DNA of 64,000 bases from Phellopilus nigrolimitatus (GCA_021029095.1 JAJOHG010000102.1:32977-96976), one strand, 5' to 3'; positions 1 through 10,329 are shown, counted from the stretch's first letter. Notes: generated from the letters alone by a model not told the origin. A program made the numbers and translations.

Positions 1-2
1 TC

Positions 3-152
3 GACGTTCAGCTTGCATATCGCGAGCACGATCGTCTGCGCAGACTCGAGCAGGTTGCGATATACGGCCAGGCGGTACGACGCGAGCTCGTGGTGCGTGT
101 GCCAGCCCTGGTAGGTGATCTTCATCTGCTTCACGACCGTCGTTGATCGGCT
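3..152 (-). pseudogene. G-protein alpha subunit fragment, cut by the window edge
   Basis: Reading the minus strand in one open frame gives VVKQMKITYQG followed shortly by YRLAVYRNLLESAQTIV. These match the conserved stretch just after the P-loop of heterotrimeric G-protein alpha subunits (family pattern GxGESGKST, then xVKQMKI, then YRxxxxxNLLxSAQxIV). The P-loop itself is missing or damaged: the residues before VVKQ read S-R-S-T-T where G-K-S-T is expected, and no GxGES lies upstream. The sequence further upstream is SNF5 sequence, so no normal 5' end fits. The family assignment rests on recalled motifs. It could be an internal exon of a real gene whose remainder lies left of position 1, but the lack of room for a P-loop favours a broken fragment. 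Confidence 0.6.
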
Positions 153-1990
153 GGCATGACTGTGTTTGGGCGACGGAGCGCGCAACGGGCACGACCGATG
201 GCAGGAAGGACATGCGCAAATCGTCATCCACGAACGCTGATCCATCGGAGGGGTGCCCGACGAGGAAAAGAGATTCTGATAGGTACTGCCTTGTTCTTGT
301 ATTGTGTGGGCAGTTCTATGGAAATAGTAGTAAGAAAACGCGACACTTGCTTGAATTCTCCAGCGAGTCCTGGATCGCTGCTGTAGATCTGTGCGAACTG
401 CTCCGGCGTAGGCTCCGCATTTTCAATGTCCCAGCTTCATTTCACCCGCGGAGATATCGAGCTGCAAAAGTCGACCATTATTAAATCTCCCGTGTCTCCA
501 CGTCGTAGCTAACGAAATCAGAGCATACCTTGATGATTATTTGAATCCCCTCATACATCTTATCCTCATCGACCTCTATCATCCACCGATGAGTCCTCAT
601 CGAGCGACGCCCGCGCACCCTTCACCTCATCCTCCGGCAACGCAAACTTGTGTCGCTTCTTTGCGCCGCCCTGCGGCTCCGGCACGCTCTGCAACAGCGC
701 GCGTGTGCGGTCGTAGCCATCCTGATTGCGCAGACGCTTCCGCCAGGACACCCACCACTCCGCATCGGGGCCCCGCAGGGTCCCGTGCCCAACTTCCAGT
801 ATGCTCTCTGTCGGCACAACGGACACGACGTTACTGGCCAGCTGCTCCTGTATCGACTTGGCGATGGTTGGTTGTGTGGTAGCTGGAGGAAAGACCATAG
901 TTGTCTTTGACCGACTGCACAAAGACTTCAGGTGTTACGATAGGGCCTGTCAGCAACAATGATAAGGGAGATCAGCAAAAGAAGAGATCAGAACGAGGCT
1001 GCTATATTTTCGCACCATTCAAATTCCACACAAACGTATCGCAATATTTATGGTGCTCGACATCAAGCTCGAGACGTATCGGGACGAGCTGCTACGCGCG
1101 GTTCGCCTCACCCGGCTTCAGTTTCCCAGTCACCTTCAGGCCCTCGCGCCGCCGCACCTTCTTTCTGCCGCCCTCGCGAGAGCCCGGGACATGCGGGTAC
1201 ACACGGTCAAGCATCTCTTTCCGACGGCGCGCGGCGACCGCAGCCTCGACCTGTGCGTCGCACTCCCACCAGCGCGCGCGCATGCCCCTAGCCCCACCGC
1301 GAGCTCCTCCTTCGCGCGCGCGGCCATCCCGCGGAAGCGCGCCTCGTACGCGCGGTCCGCCGCCATCCACCCCTGGACCTCTGGGATCTCGCCCGCGGAC
1401 AGCTCCGGGATACGCGCGCGCACGCCTGCGCGAGCGGCACCATCAACATGCGCATCACGGACGGGTTGAGCTGCACGTTCGTGGGAAGTGGCGGCAGGTC
1501 GGTGGAGGAAGCCGCGCCGCTGCCACTGGGCGCGGTGTCGCCATTCACGGGGGCGGAGGGTGTACGGCCGCTGCTCGAGGACGACCCGCTCGTCGTGGGC
1601 GACATTCCTTGGGTGAGCGCGAGCGCAACAAGTCCGGCAGGCGAGCCCATGGCCGGACTCGGTGTGCCGGGCAGTGGCGGGACGCCGCCCACCATTCCCC
1701 CACCCAGCCGGACAGCGGGACGCCGCTCCTTCCTATCACGGCGGCGACGGGTACGTTGGGACGCACGAGAGTGCCATTCATGTGCTGCATGGGCATTTGC
1801 GCGGCCATTTTCGGCGAGTGGTGACTGTCCTGACATTTGCGTCATCAATCCGTGGTCCGGGTACTGCGCCAGCGCCTCCGTTGTCGGCCAAACGCTGCAT
1901 CTGCTGTTGCTGTTGTCGATAAGCGGCAAGCGCGATCGCCTTGCGTTCCTGCATGGCCTGCATTCACTGCATCTGGCTCTGGCTCATCCT
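153..1990 (-). pseudogene. Decayed SNF5/SMARCB1 (Sfh1-like) chromatin-remodelling subunit
   Basis: SNF5-family pieces appear in the right order on the minus strand but in different frames. Going 5' to 3': a Q-rich N-terminus near 1850-1960; LVPIRLELDVEHHKY then DTFVWNLN near 1020-1075 (start of SNF5 repeat 1); PIVTPEVFVQSV near 935; TIAKSIQEQL near 860, one frame off; WDIENAEPTPEQFAQ and GLAGEFK near 350-430 (repeat 2); SLFLVGHPSDG and VDDDLRMSFLPSVV near 200-280. Between pieces there are frame changes and an in-frame TAG directly before LVPIRLELD. Introns explain some breaks (for example an acceptor before PIVTPEV), but not the frameshift inside the SSYH/TIAKSIQEQL block or the one before WDIENAE. 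SNF5 is a core SWI/SNF or RSC subunit, so an intact copy should exist elsewhere. The family call is strong; loss of function is inferred. Confidence 0.75.
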
Positions 1991-2032
1991 GAGGCCCATA
2001 ATGTGTTTGTGTTCATCATCTGGCTTGAACTA

Positions 2033-2057
2033 CTCGTGTCTGTACTACAGACACGAG
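2033..2057. repeat. 25-bp near-perfect palindrome abutting an LTR
   Basis: The arms CTCGTGTCTGTA and TACAGACACGAG are exact reverse complements separated by one base. The right arm ends on the base before the retrotransposon LTR begins (TGTCAG). It lies at the decayed 5' end of the SNF5 pseudogene and could fold into a hairpin. Confidence 0.8.
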
Positions 2058-2432
2058 TGTCAGCGACTGACTAGAACCAACTGTCCACGCCACGTCACAC
2101 AACAATCAGAGAGGTAAGGGAGATGTATTGCAACGCACACTAGCCAGGAGTATTGACTAGGTCGAAACTGGGGTCTAAGTACAGATATCTAGTCTACTTA
2201 TATACCCAAACTTAGTGCGCACAGACCAAGCAGTACACTACCTAATATAGCTACTCTAGTGGAGCGGGCGGGGTTAATGATGTCATAGGTGATGTCATCG
2301 TCAGTGATGTCACTATGATGTCATGGTCTAGCTCTATGACATAAGCTTATCTAATGTCCGCTATTGTCCGTATTATCTAAAGTGGCCGTGATTTGTAAGG
2401 AAATAAGAAAATGAAAATGATCGTTCATGACA
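2058..2432 (-). repeat. 3' LTR of copy 1
   Basis: 375 bp. On the sense strand it begins TGTCATGAACGATC and ends GTCGCTGACA. It contains the same TGACATCA cluster and TATATAAG box as the LTR of copy 2. The polypurine tract AAGGAGGGGG lies just outside it on the sense strand (complement of 2436-2445), as expected for plus-strand priming next to a 3' LTR. Confidence 0.93.
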
Positions 2433-2669
2433 TTACCCCCTCCTTAGGGCGAACGTCCTCGTTCGACATGGATTTTTCTAAGGGATAGACGTGAGGCGAT
2501 GTGGTTTTTGCCGGAGGTGACGTGGGACATAGACGGGGATGTTGTCGTCGATGATTGTGGTAAAGCGTATGGAAGCGAAGTCAAGTGCACTAATACCTCT
2601 TGGCGCACCGGGGTTTTCCTTGTAGAACTCTTTGATCAGTTCTTGGGAGTTTTCCAGGTCTTCAGTGGC

Positions 2670-5600
2670 TTACCACGTACGCTCAGACACCGGGTAACCT
2701 TTCCAATGAACTAGGAATTTGAGTTTCCCTCGGACTTTCTTCACATCTACAATCTTTTCAACCTCGTACTCTTCTCCTTTGTCACTGAGAACAGGGGGGG
2801 GTGGCGGCGACTGTTGCTGTGATGGGTATCTCGGGTCTTTGTAGGGTGACAATAATACTTCGTTGAAGACTGGATGTATTTTCTTCCATGTCCTCGGAAG
2901 CTTAAGTTTGTACGCCGATTTCCCAATCTTCTTTTCTACCTCGAAAGGGCCATAGCGTTTGTCGTCGAACTTTTTCATAGGGCGATCTGTTTTGATATTC
3001 GATGCTTCCAGTAGGACTTTGCTTCCTGGGGCGTATTCAATAGATTCACCCTTAGTTCGATCGTAAAACCGCTTCATGGTTTCTGCCGCTTTCTGTAGTG
3101 CCGATGCCGTCTCCTCCCTAATCCGCTTCATCCGATCAACAAATTGTCCAGCCGACTCGTTCAGGGGCTCGCGTCTGGGGTTAGTCCCTTTGAAAGGGTG
3201 CCTCCCATAATTGACAAAGAATGGCGATGAGCCTGTAGAACTTTGTTCTTTGTCATTGTACGCGAATTCTGCCATAGCGAGCCATTCCGCCCAGTCTGTC
3301 TGATGGTAGTTGATAAAGATCCGGAGATATTGCTCGATCTCCTGGTTTATACGTTCTGTTTGTCCATCGGTCTGGGGGTGATAAGCCGTCGACGGATTCC
3401 CTTCAATCCCAAGTAGCCGGTATAACTCTTTCATAAAGTGCGCTTCGAACTGAGTGCCGCGGTCATGAATGAATTTCTGAGGGATGCCATGTAGCCGAAA
3501 GACATTATCGCGATAGAGTTTGGCCATGCCTTCTGCTGTTAACGTGATAGAAGTCGGGACAGCATGTATCTGTTTGCTGAACCGATCTACAAATACACAG
3601 ATGGCATTGTGACCGTTCGACTCAGGAACCTCGCCAATCAGATCGACTGTAACAATTTCCCATGGTTCTTTTGGGATTTCATTAGGTTGGAGTGGAGCAT
3701 GGGGGCGCGTTCGTCGTGGCTTCGTCCTTTGGCACATGTCACATCCTTCTACATAGCACCTGACATCGCGCTGAACACCAGGCCACCAGTAATTGCGGGT
3801 AATCAATTCATGTGTTTTGTAACGCCCTGGGTGTCCTGCTATCGCACTGTCATGATGTGCCCTGATAATGTCCTCACGCAGTTTAGAATCTTTAGGGACG
3901 TAGATTCTTTCCTGCCACGTGATTAGACCATCGCCGTACTCTTCCCAAAGTTTAGTTCCCGCCGCTAGTGCTTTTACTACCGCCTTGTCTTTATTATTGC
4001 GCACCCGTTTTATTCTTTGAATGAAGTCCTCGTCTAGTGACTCGAACGAGATTTCTTTCAAAAATAATTCGGGTTTTAATAAAGTGACGTCGCTGTTATC
4101 ATCCTCCCCCGTCTTATGTCCTGCTCGTCTCGAGAGGAGGTCAGCTTTTGTCATCAAGGCGCCAGGCTTGTGGTGCAGCACGAAGTCATATTCCGCTAAT
4201 TCTGTTACCCATCGCGCTTGTCGCCGGTTAAGCTTCTGGGGCTTTCTGAAATACTGGAGGTTTTGGTGATCTGACCAGATTTCAAATGGTTCTTTAGCCC
4301 CGAGAAGGTATTGTCGCCAATCATCAAGTGAAGACATAATCGCGAGCATCTCTTTGTCATAGATCTCGTAGTTTCGTTCGGCTTCACTGAGTGATTGTGA
4401 CCGGTAAGCGATTGGTCGCCATTTTCCATCAATGTACTGTGACAGTATGGCACCATTAGCAAAATCCGAAGAGTCTGCTTCCACGCGGAATTGTCCATCA
4501 TCAACAGGGAGCGCGAGCACTGGTTCTTGGCAGATACTTTCTTTGAGACGTTCAAAGGCAAGATCCTGTGCTGCTTCCCATTTCCATTCTGTGTTGCCCG
4601 TCAATGATGTGAGTGGTTTCGCGTGGTCGCTGAACCCTAGGATGAAGCGCCGGTAGAAATTGCAGAAGCCTAGGAACGATTGAAGTTCTTTTTTCTTTGT
4701 GGGCTTCGGCCAATCTCGTACAGCAGCTACTTTTGCTGGGTCCATCCTCAGCTTCCCCTCACCGACAATGAGCCCTAGATAGTCGATTGTGGTCTTTTCA
4801 AAACTACACTTCTCGGGTTTGAGGTACAGTTTGTTCGCTCGGAGTATCTCTAAGACGCGACGGACCAGTTTCCGATGATGATCAAGGTCATCTGTGAAGA
4901 TCAAGATATCATCAAGATACACTATGACATGTCCGTCGTCGATCAGATCTTTCAGGATTTCGTTCATAAACCCTTGAAAGGTGGCCGGTGAATTTGTTAA
5001 TCCGAAGAACATTACTGTCGGCTCAAAGAGACCACGATTCGTCCTAAACGCTGCCTTCCACTCATCGCCTTCCTTAATCCGGATGTTATTAAACCCCCAA
5101 CGGACATCAAGCTTTGTGAAGTGTCGTGCCTGTTTCAGTTTATCGACTAGCTCCTGTATCAAGGGTAACGGGTATCGATTCTTCACCGTCATCTCATTGA
5201 GTTTGCGATAATCTTGTACAGGGCGAAGCTTTCCGTCTTTCTTTTTAATGAAGAAGAATGGGGACGCCATCGGTGACTTTGATGGACGTATCCGGCCTGT
5301 ACGGAGGTTCTCCTCAAGGAATTCATCTAAGGCCTTCTGTTCACCCTGATTTAGGGGGTAAACCTTGCAATCGACTGGAGCGAAGCCCGGGGTGAGTTCT
5401 ATAGCGTGATCCCACGGGCGTCGTTCTGGTAGCTGGTCAAAATCAGATTGATCGAAGACATCTTTGAACTCGGTCACATAATCTGGGGTTGAGTCCACAA
5501 GTGTCTCGGTCGAATCTGACCATCGCCTCATTTTTTGAGCATGTGAGGAGACGTATTGGTCCCAGTCGAATGCGAAGAGCCTTTCTTCTTCCTCCATAAC

Positions 5601-6515
5601 TAGTTCAGGTTCCTGGTCATCATCAGGGTCGGCATCAATGTCCAAGAGGTCAGCTACATATCCACATGCATCTGGGCATCTATCAAATGTGATCGTTGAT
5701 TTCTGCCAATCGATGCTCGGGTTGTGGAGTTTGAGCCACTCGTGCCCTATGAACAATTCTGTCTTCCCCAAATCTGTGACTGCGAAGGTGATGCGTTCCG
5801 CATGATCTCGGATTATCATTCGCATCTCCACCGTCTCTGTGATCGATCCTCCCTTGTTCAGGGTACCATCGGCGTTATAGACTGGGATTGGAATTGGTGT
5901 GTTTTGGGTCCGAATTCCATTCTTTTGTACGAAGGATCGATCGATACATGAGCCGGTGCAGCCACTGTCAAGTAGGGCTTCGACATTAAACCATGAACCA
6001 GTGTCCGTTGCCTGCAGGGAAACCGCGACATTCAACTGCTGTCCGCGGGATCCCCTGATAAACCTTTTAGGGCCCCTCAGCCCTCTAACCGCTTTCACCG
6101 CCTCCTCGTCTTCTAGCGCAATGATCTGACGTACAGTCTCTTCATTCGCTTCCTCTTGCCTCTTCTCATGCATCCACACTCGCAACGTTGTTAGGGCATT
6201 TTCGAGTTTGTCATCCTTTAGGCGCCTTACCACCCATGGTGCAGTAAAGGGGATGGCTCGTGCCTTTGGAGACTTGTTTTTTACGGTTTTGGGTTTGGTT
6301 TCATAAATACTATTATTTGAAGAAGAAAGGAAAACATCCGCTGTATCAACAGACGGCGAGCTATCTACAGTTTCTGTTTTTGCGTTCTCGTTGTTTTTTA
6401 TTTTTTGTGTGCTTTTTTCGTTTTTTGGAGAAGTAGGAAAACTATTTTTACAACTATCTACAGTGACCGTGTCCGAAACCGAAACCGAACCTCCCCCAGG
6501 AAGTGCCGTAATCAC
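2670..6515 (-). CDS. pol: Pol polyprotein of copy 1, truncated in the chromodomain
   Basis: A 1281-residue reading frame. It has a retropepsin motif (LLDSGCTGS, about residue 190), a reverse transcriptase with the YLDDILIF catalytic box (about 540), RNase H (VEADSSDFANGA), an integrase zinc-binding HHCC region (AGHPGRY...CDMC) and a DDE catalytic core (TVDLIG...IHDRGTQFE). A C-terminal chromodomain begins EYEVEKIVD and should continue FLVHWKGYPVSERTW. The frame ends right after ERTW at TAA, where copy 2 has CAA (Gln). The last 64 residues are lost, including the chromodomain's C-terminal helix. The frame overlaps the end of gag by 4 bp in another frame and has no AUG there, so expression would need a -1 frameshift. 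The catalytic domains look whole; targeting through the chromodomain is probably lost. Confidence 0.9.
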   Translation of the reverse strand: MITALPGGGSVSVSDTVTVDSCKNSFPTSPKNEKSTQKIKNNENAKTETVDSSPSVDTADVFLSSSNNSIYETKPKTVKNKSPKARAIPFTAPWVVRRLKDDKLENALTTLRVWMHEKRQEEANEETVRQIIALEDEEAVKAVRGLRGPKRFIRGSRGQQLNVAVSLQATDTGSWFNVEALLDSGCTGSCIDRSFVQKNGIRTQNTPIPIPVYNADGTLNKGGSITETVEMRMIIRDHAERITFAVTDLGKTELFIGHEWLKLHNPSIDWQKSTITFDRCPDACGYVADLLDIDADPDDDQEPELVMEEEERLFAFDWDQYVSSHAQKMRRWSDSTETLVDSTPDYVTEFKDVFDQSDFDQLPERRPWDHAIELTPGFAPVDCKVYPLNQGEQKALDEFLEENLRTGRIRPSKSPMASPFFFIKKKDGKLRPVQDYRKLNEMTVKNRYPLPLIQELVDKLKQARHFTKLDVRWGFNNIRIKEGDEWKAAFRTNRGLFEPTVMFFGLTNSPATFQGFMNEILKDLIDDGHVIVYLDDILIFTDDLDHHRKLVRRVLEILRANKLYLKPEKCSFEKTTIDYLGLIVGEGKLRMDPAKVAAVRDWPKPTKKKELQSFLGFCNFYRRFILGFSDHAKPLTSLTGNTEWKWEAAQDLAFERLKESICQEPVLALPVDDGQFRVEADSSDFANGAILSQYIDGKWRPIAYRSQSLSEAERNYEIYDKEMLAIMSSLDDWRQYLLGAKEPFEIWSDHQNLQYFRKPQKLNRRQARWVTELAEYDFVLHHKPGALMTKADLLSRRAGHKTGEDDNSDVTLLKPELFLKEISFESLDEDFIQRIKRVRNNKDKAVVKALAAGTKLWEEYGDGLITWQERIYVPKDSKLREDIIRAHHDSAIAGHPGRYKTHELITRNYWWPGVQRDVRCYVEGCDMCQRTKPRRTRPHAPLQPNEIPKEPWEIVTVDLIGEVPESNGHNAICVFVDRFSKQIHAVPTSITLTAEGMAKLYRDNVFRLHGIPQKFIHDRGTQFEAHFMKELYRLLGIEGNPSTAYHPQTDGQTERINQEIEQYLRIFINYHQTDWAEWLAMAEFAYNDKEQSSTGSSPFFVNYGRHPFKGTNPRREPLNESAGQFVDRMKRIREETASALQKAAETMKRFYDRTKGESIEYAPGSKVLLEASNIKTDRPMKKFDDKRYGPFEVEKKIGKSAYKLKLPRTWKKIHPVFNEVLLSPYKDPRYPSQQQSPPPPPVLSDKGEEYEVEKIVDVKKVRGKLKFLVHWKGYPVSERTW

Positions 6516-7645
6516 TTCTGGGGTCCCGCAAAATCCGACTCTTTAAGGAGATTAAACTCCGCTGCCCACGCCTTCTTCTGCTCTGGCGTCATCGCGTACA
6601 CAAATTGCTTTATGTCCGCGGAACTCTTCAATTCACGCACCTCTACCCCAGTGGACACGCTCGTTCCCGTGCCTCCACTGGGTGGCGTGTCAGAAGTTGT
6701 AGCGCGCACCTCCGTCTTTTGGCGATTTGGACAAAACTTGCCGATATGACCTGGCAATCCGCATTTGTAGCAAACCCCCTTTTGCCTTGCTTCATCAAGA
6801 TTCATCGGCTGCCCTGTGCCCGTGAAGACGGTCCCTGTACTATCGCGTTTGTAGGTGGGAGCGGTATTAGGCGTGGTACGAGGGGTCGTTGACTGTTCGG
6901 GTTTTCTGGCAACAGGGGGATTCTGTGGCGTCTGTTGGCGGCGTACTTCTTTTAGTCGACGCTCAAGGTTATCAAAGCGAATCGCCTTCCGCTTCCACCC
7001 GTCATAAGTGGTGGGCAGAGTTTCCGAGCCATAAATCTTTGTGACGATCGACTCGCTGAGCTGTCGTTCTAAGAGCTCGATGAGGTACTGGTCGTGGTCC
7101 TTGCTGTACCCAGCTATTCGGCGGAGGATGTCGAAGTTCTGGAAGTATTCCTCAGCCGATGTCGAGCCCTGACGTAGAGACGATAGGTTACGCTGAGCCG
7201 TCTGTGCCTCGTTGGCATCATGGAATGAATCCTTGAGCTGTCCGAGGAAACTGTCCCAGTCGCCAAAATCGGGATAGTCATCTGTTCCGTCGGCGATGGC
7301 TTTATCGATAAAGTTCTCCGCCCATTTACTGGCACGTCCCTCCGTCATGAATGAGAGTGTGAACTCGATTTTTTCATCGTCGGAGGTGAAGTCCTTCTTA
7401 TTCGCCCAAAGGAACAGTTTGACCTGCCGTATGAACTTCTTGTAGTCCTTTCCCGAAAAGGGGTCAGGTTTCGCTACATGGGTCTTTTTCTTTTTGGCGT
7501 TGAGAAGCCCTTCAATGAAGGGGTCTCTTTCGGGTGATGGCGAACGTGGTCGTGGTTGGGGCTGATTGCCGGTTGGATCGGTACCTAGGGCGTGCATACT
7601 GCCCGCTAGTCCAGAACTCGATCCAGTAGCTGGGTTCCCCGACAT
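6512..7645 (-). CDS. gag: Gag polyprotein of copy 1
   Basis: 377 residues, identical in translation to gag of copy 2. The retrotransposon gag core (about residues 55-215) is followed by a basic Pro/Thr-rich linker and one CCHC zinc knuckle, CYKCGLPGHIGKFC (C-x2-C-x4-H-x4-C), typical of nucleocapsid RNA binding. It starts at the first ATG after the leader. The identity of the two Gag proteins, against several substitutions in Pol and LTRs, suggests recent copying or gene conversion. Confidence 0.93.
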   Translation of the reverse strand: MSGNPATGSSSGLAGSMHALGTDPTGNQPQPRPRSPSPERDPFIEGLLNAKKKKTHVAKPDPFSGKDYKKFIRQVKLFLWANKKDFTSDDEKIEFTLSFMTEGRASKWAENFIDKAIADGTDDYPDFGDWDSFLGQLKDSFHDANEAQTAQRNLSSLRQGSTSAEEYFQNFDILRRIAGYSKDHDQYLIELLERQLSESIVTKIYGSETLPTTYDGWKRKAIRFDNLERRLKEVRRQQTPQNPPVARKPEQSTTPRTTPNTAPTYKRDSTGTVFTGTGQPMNLDEARQKGVCYKCGLPGHIGKFCPNRQKTEVRATTSDTPPSGGTGTSVSTGVEVRELKSSADIKQFVYAMTPEQKKAWAAEFNLLKESDFAGPQK

Positions 7646-8318
7646 CGTTTCTGTTTCTGACGATGATTCGTCAATCAGGGGTGTCGTTGACCTCCTTTCC
7701 CAAATGGGATCCAGAGTGGGCTTTTCTTGTGCGCGGTAGAAAGTCTATTTACTAACTACCAGGTGGTCTCTGCTAGGCACGCCGTCCTACTGTATACTCT
7801 ACTGTATACTACTGAGTTGATTACTCTAGGGATCTGGGGGACTGCCGTACTAGACACCCTTCGTTGTATCAGCCAGCGATTGCGTCTTCTGACTAGTACA
7901 CGCTCTCTCGCTGCCTTAAAACACGACAGTAGAACTGCACGTGCCCAACGGTCCGGTGATCTAGCCTACAGCCGTGTATCTGTACGTAGTTCTAGCGCTA
8001 CCGAAGAGCTTAGCCGCGCCAAAATGAACGCAGTAAAGATTCAGCAGGGCAAAGCGACAGCCGCCTGGGTCGTAGAGGAAACAAAGACCCTGGCAGACGG
8101 CTGGTGGGAATATGGGATGTAGCTACTGAAGATCAAAGAGACCTACGCGCAGCCCTGAGTGATAGAACGGGTCGCAAGGAGATACCTCGCGGTCGGAGTC
8201 CGGGTCGTCGAACGCGGCGTGTACGGCGAGTGGACGGAATGTTGAAAAGAGTAGAGGGGTGAGACGATTTAAGATGTAAGAGGAAGATGTGTGAGGTGGT
8301 ACGGCAGTTTCGACCTGA
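7646..8318 (-). other. 5' leader of copy 1 between LTR and gag
   Basis: About 670 bp of untranslated leader. No tRNA-complementary primer site is obvious next to the LTR (the sense strand after GCTGACA reads ATCAGGTCGAAACTG). Some chromoviruses are self-primed, so this absence is not decisive. Positions 7750-7969 reappear inverted at 8682-8901. Confidence 0.6.
7750..7969 (-). repeat. 220-bp inverted repeat, left arm (leader of copy 1)
   Basis: Nearly identical (one mismatch noticed) to the reverse complement of 8682-8901, with the 5' LTR of copy 1 between the arms. It is leader sequence of the retrotransposon in the sense (minus) direction. Confidence 0.9.
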
Positions 8319-8681
8319 TGTCAGCGACTGACTAGAACCAACTGTTCACGCCACGTCACACAACAATCAGAGAGGTAAGGGAGATGTATTGCAACGCACA
8401 CTAGCCAGGAGTATTGACTAGGTCGAAACTGGGGTCTAAGTACAGATATCTAGTCTACTTATATACCCAAACTTAGTGCGCACAGACCAAGCAGTACACT
8501 ACCTAATATGGCTACTCTAGTGGAGCGGGCGGGGCTTAATGATGTCATCGTCAATGATGTCACTATGATGTCATGGTCTAGCCTTATGACATAGGCTTAT
8601 CTAATGTCCGCTATTGTCCGTATTATCTAAGTGGCCATGATTTGTAAGGAAATAAGAAAATGAAAATGATCGTTCATGACA
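8319..8681 (-). repeat. 5' LTR of copy 1
   Basis: 363 bp, same ends (TGTCATGA...GCTGACA on the sense strand) as the other LTRs. It lacks a 12-bp block (around AGGTGATGTCAT) present in the 3' LTR, which removes one copy of the repeated bZIP-like motif. Confidence 0.92.
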
Positions 8682-8901
8682 GTAGGCTAGATCACCGGAC
8701 CGTTGGGCACGTGCAGTTCTACTGTCGTGTTTTAAGGCAGCGAGAGAGCGTGTACTAGTCAGAAGACGCAATCGCTGGCTGATACAACGAAGGGTGTCTA
8801 GTACGGCAGTCCCCCAGATCCCTAGAGTAATCAACTCAGTAGTATACAGTAGAGTATACAGTAGGCCGGCGTGCCTAGCAGAGACCACCTGGTAGTTAGT
8901 A
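8682..8901 (+). repeat. 220-bp inverted repeat, right arm (leader remnant of copy 2)
   Basis: Leader sequence in plus orientation, running GTAGGCTAG to GGTAGTTAGTA. Its last seven bases, GTTAGTA, are the first seven bases of copy 2 at 13687. In copy 1 the equivalent sequence is continuous (GGTAGTTAGTAAATAGAC), so this arm is best read as the separated 5' part of copy 2. Confidence 0.8.
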
Positions 8902-9540
8902 CACCAGTACCAGCCAGTCAGTACTTACCATGCCTGATAATTACCGAAAAACCAGGTTCAACATTACCGTGATAAGTGCGGTGGTAGACATTACCGGGCC
9001 TGTACCACTAATTGCTTTGATGCTCGTGCCGGATCATCACTGTACGGCAAGGTCCGGCATGTCCGGCAGACCCTGGGGCTTATCCTAAAATGGATAGGGC
9101 TGTTGTGGTGGGCAGGAGGGTGATTACAAATACTTTCAGGGTGCATAAGAGCAATTATAAATCTTTCGCTTATGTGTAAAAGCCTACCGAGCGGCTCGCG
9201 GATGTTGCACCGCTTTCCCGCTTCGCCGCTCGCCGTTGCCCGCCGTCCCGCTCGCTGTTGATGGTGTCGGGCACTTTTGTTTGCTTTTTTTGTTACAGAA
9301 AATATATATTTTGTCTATTATAGAATACAGCATGGTTATTTAAAAAGGAAAATAGTGCATGCATAAAACGAATGGGGGGAAAGGAAAAGAAAGAAAAATA
9401 ATTAAAAAAGGCCGAGCGCACGCATCCGTTCGCACGACCGACGCGCTCGCCGATAGGAGATGCGGGACGAGCGCAACGCAAAAGGAGGGGGCGGTGTCAG
9501 TGCGCGCGCGACACGCGAGTGCGGTAGATGATGCGCGATG

Positions 9541-10315
9541 GTAGGAAACAGGGTAGCGGACCTTGCGAGCACAATGGCGTGCTCGGCCGCTGTCTCGACC
9601 ACGGCGCCTGCGGAATGCTCTTGCGCGGATAGCGAGGCGAGCGCGCCAGACGAAGAGGAGACCCGCGCGATTGTCGAAGCGAGGCGAGCATGGCCGCCGA
9701 AACGTCTTCGATTGGTGAAAAGAAACCGAGTAGCGGATCTTGCGAGCGCGATGGGCCCGCGCGTTCATGCGGTCCAGTGTAGCGGACCTTGCGAGCGCGA
9801 TGGGCGCGCTCTTCCGTGAGGAAAGAAACCGAGTAGTGAGTCTTGCGAGCGCGATGGCGCACGCTTCCGAATGGTCCAAAGTGGCGGGCCTGGCGAGGGC
9901 GAGAGCGCGCTCTTCCGTGTAGAAGAAACAGAGTAGCGAACCTTGCGAGCGCAATAGGTGTGCGCGGCCCCGCCGTCCGAGCTATACGTGCTCTGCATCC
10001 ACGGCAAACGAAGTGTCCGAATCGGTGGAACGAAAAAGAGTAGCGGACCTTGCGAGCGCGACGGCGCGCGCTTCCGCGTGGAAAGAAACCGAGTAGCGGC
10101 CCTTGCGAGTGCGATGGCGCGCTCTTCCGTGTGGAGAGAATCGGAATAGCGAACCTTGCGAGTGCGAGGGCGCGTGCTTCCGAATGGTCCAGTGTAGCGA
10201 ACCTGGCGAGCGCGTTCATGCAGTCCAGAGTAGCGGACCTTGCGAGCGCCATGGGTGCGCGTTTCCGTGCGGCCCAGCGTAGCAGACCTTGCGAGCGCGA
10301 AGGGAGGCCAGCCCT
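9541..10315. repeat. GC-rich variable minisatellite, about 12 units
   Basis: A unit of roughly 36-53 bp recurs with the core GTAGCGGACCTTGCGAGCGC followed by GATGG and variable GCGCGCTCTTCCGTG or TTCATGCGGTCCA tails. Clear copies begin near 9549, 9729, 9779, 9832, 9881, 9932, 10039, 10092, 10145, 10194, 10230 and 10279. Several units are joined by GAAAGAAACCGA. The lack of stop codons in the repeat creates long open frames on the minus strand that should not be read as genes. Confidence 0.85.
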
Positions 10316-10329
10316 CGCATGCATGAGAA

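Larger units (their letters stand above)
2058..8681 (-). mobile_element. Ty3/gypsy chromodomain retrotransposon, copy 1
   Basis: A complete LTR element in reverse orientation: LTR at 2058-2432 (3') and 8319-8681 (5'), with gag and pol between in the order gag, protease, RT, RNase H, integrase, chromodomain, which defines chromoviruses (Metaviridae-type retrotransposons). The LTRs start TG and end CA. They differ by a 12-bp indel and several substitutions, so the insertion is not brand new. The flanking pentamers differ (ACGAG left, GTAGG right), so no target duplication survives and the ends have probably been rearranged. Pol carries one nonsense codon in the chromodomain. The element lies head to head with copy 2. 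Confidence 0.93.

Noticed and set aside
8319..8681. Interpretation as a solo LTR
   Set aside because: It is at the right distance and orientation from gag of copy 1 and continues into a leader shared with copy 2, so it is the 5' LTR of a full element.
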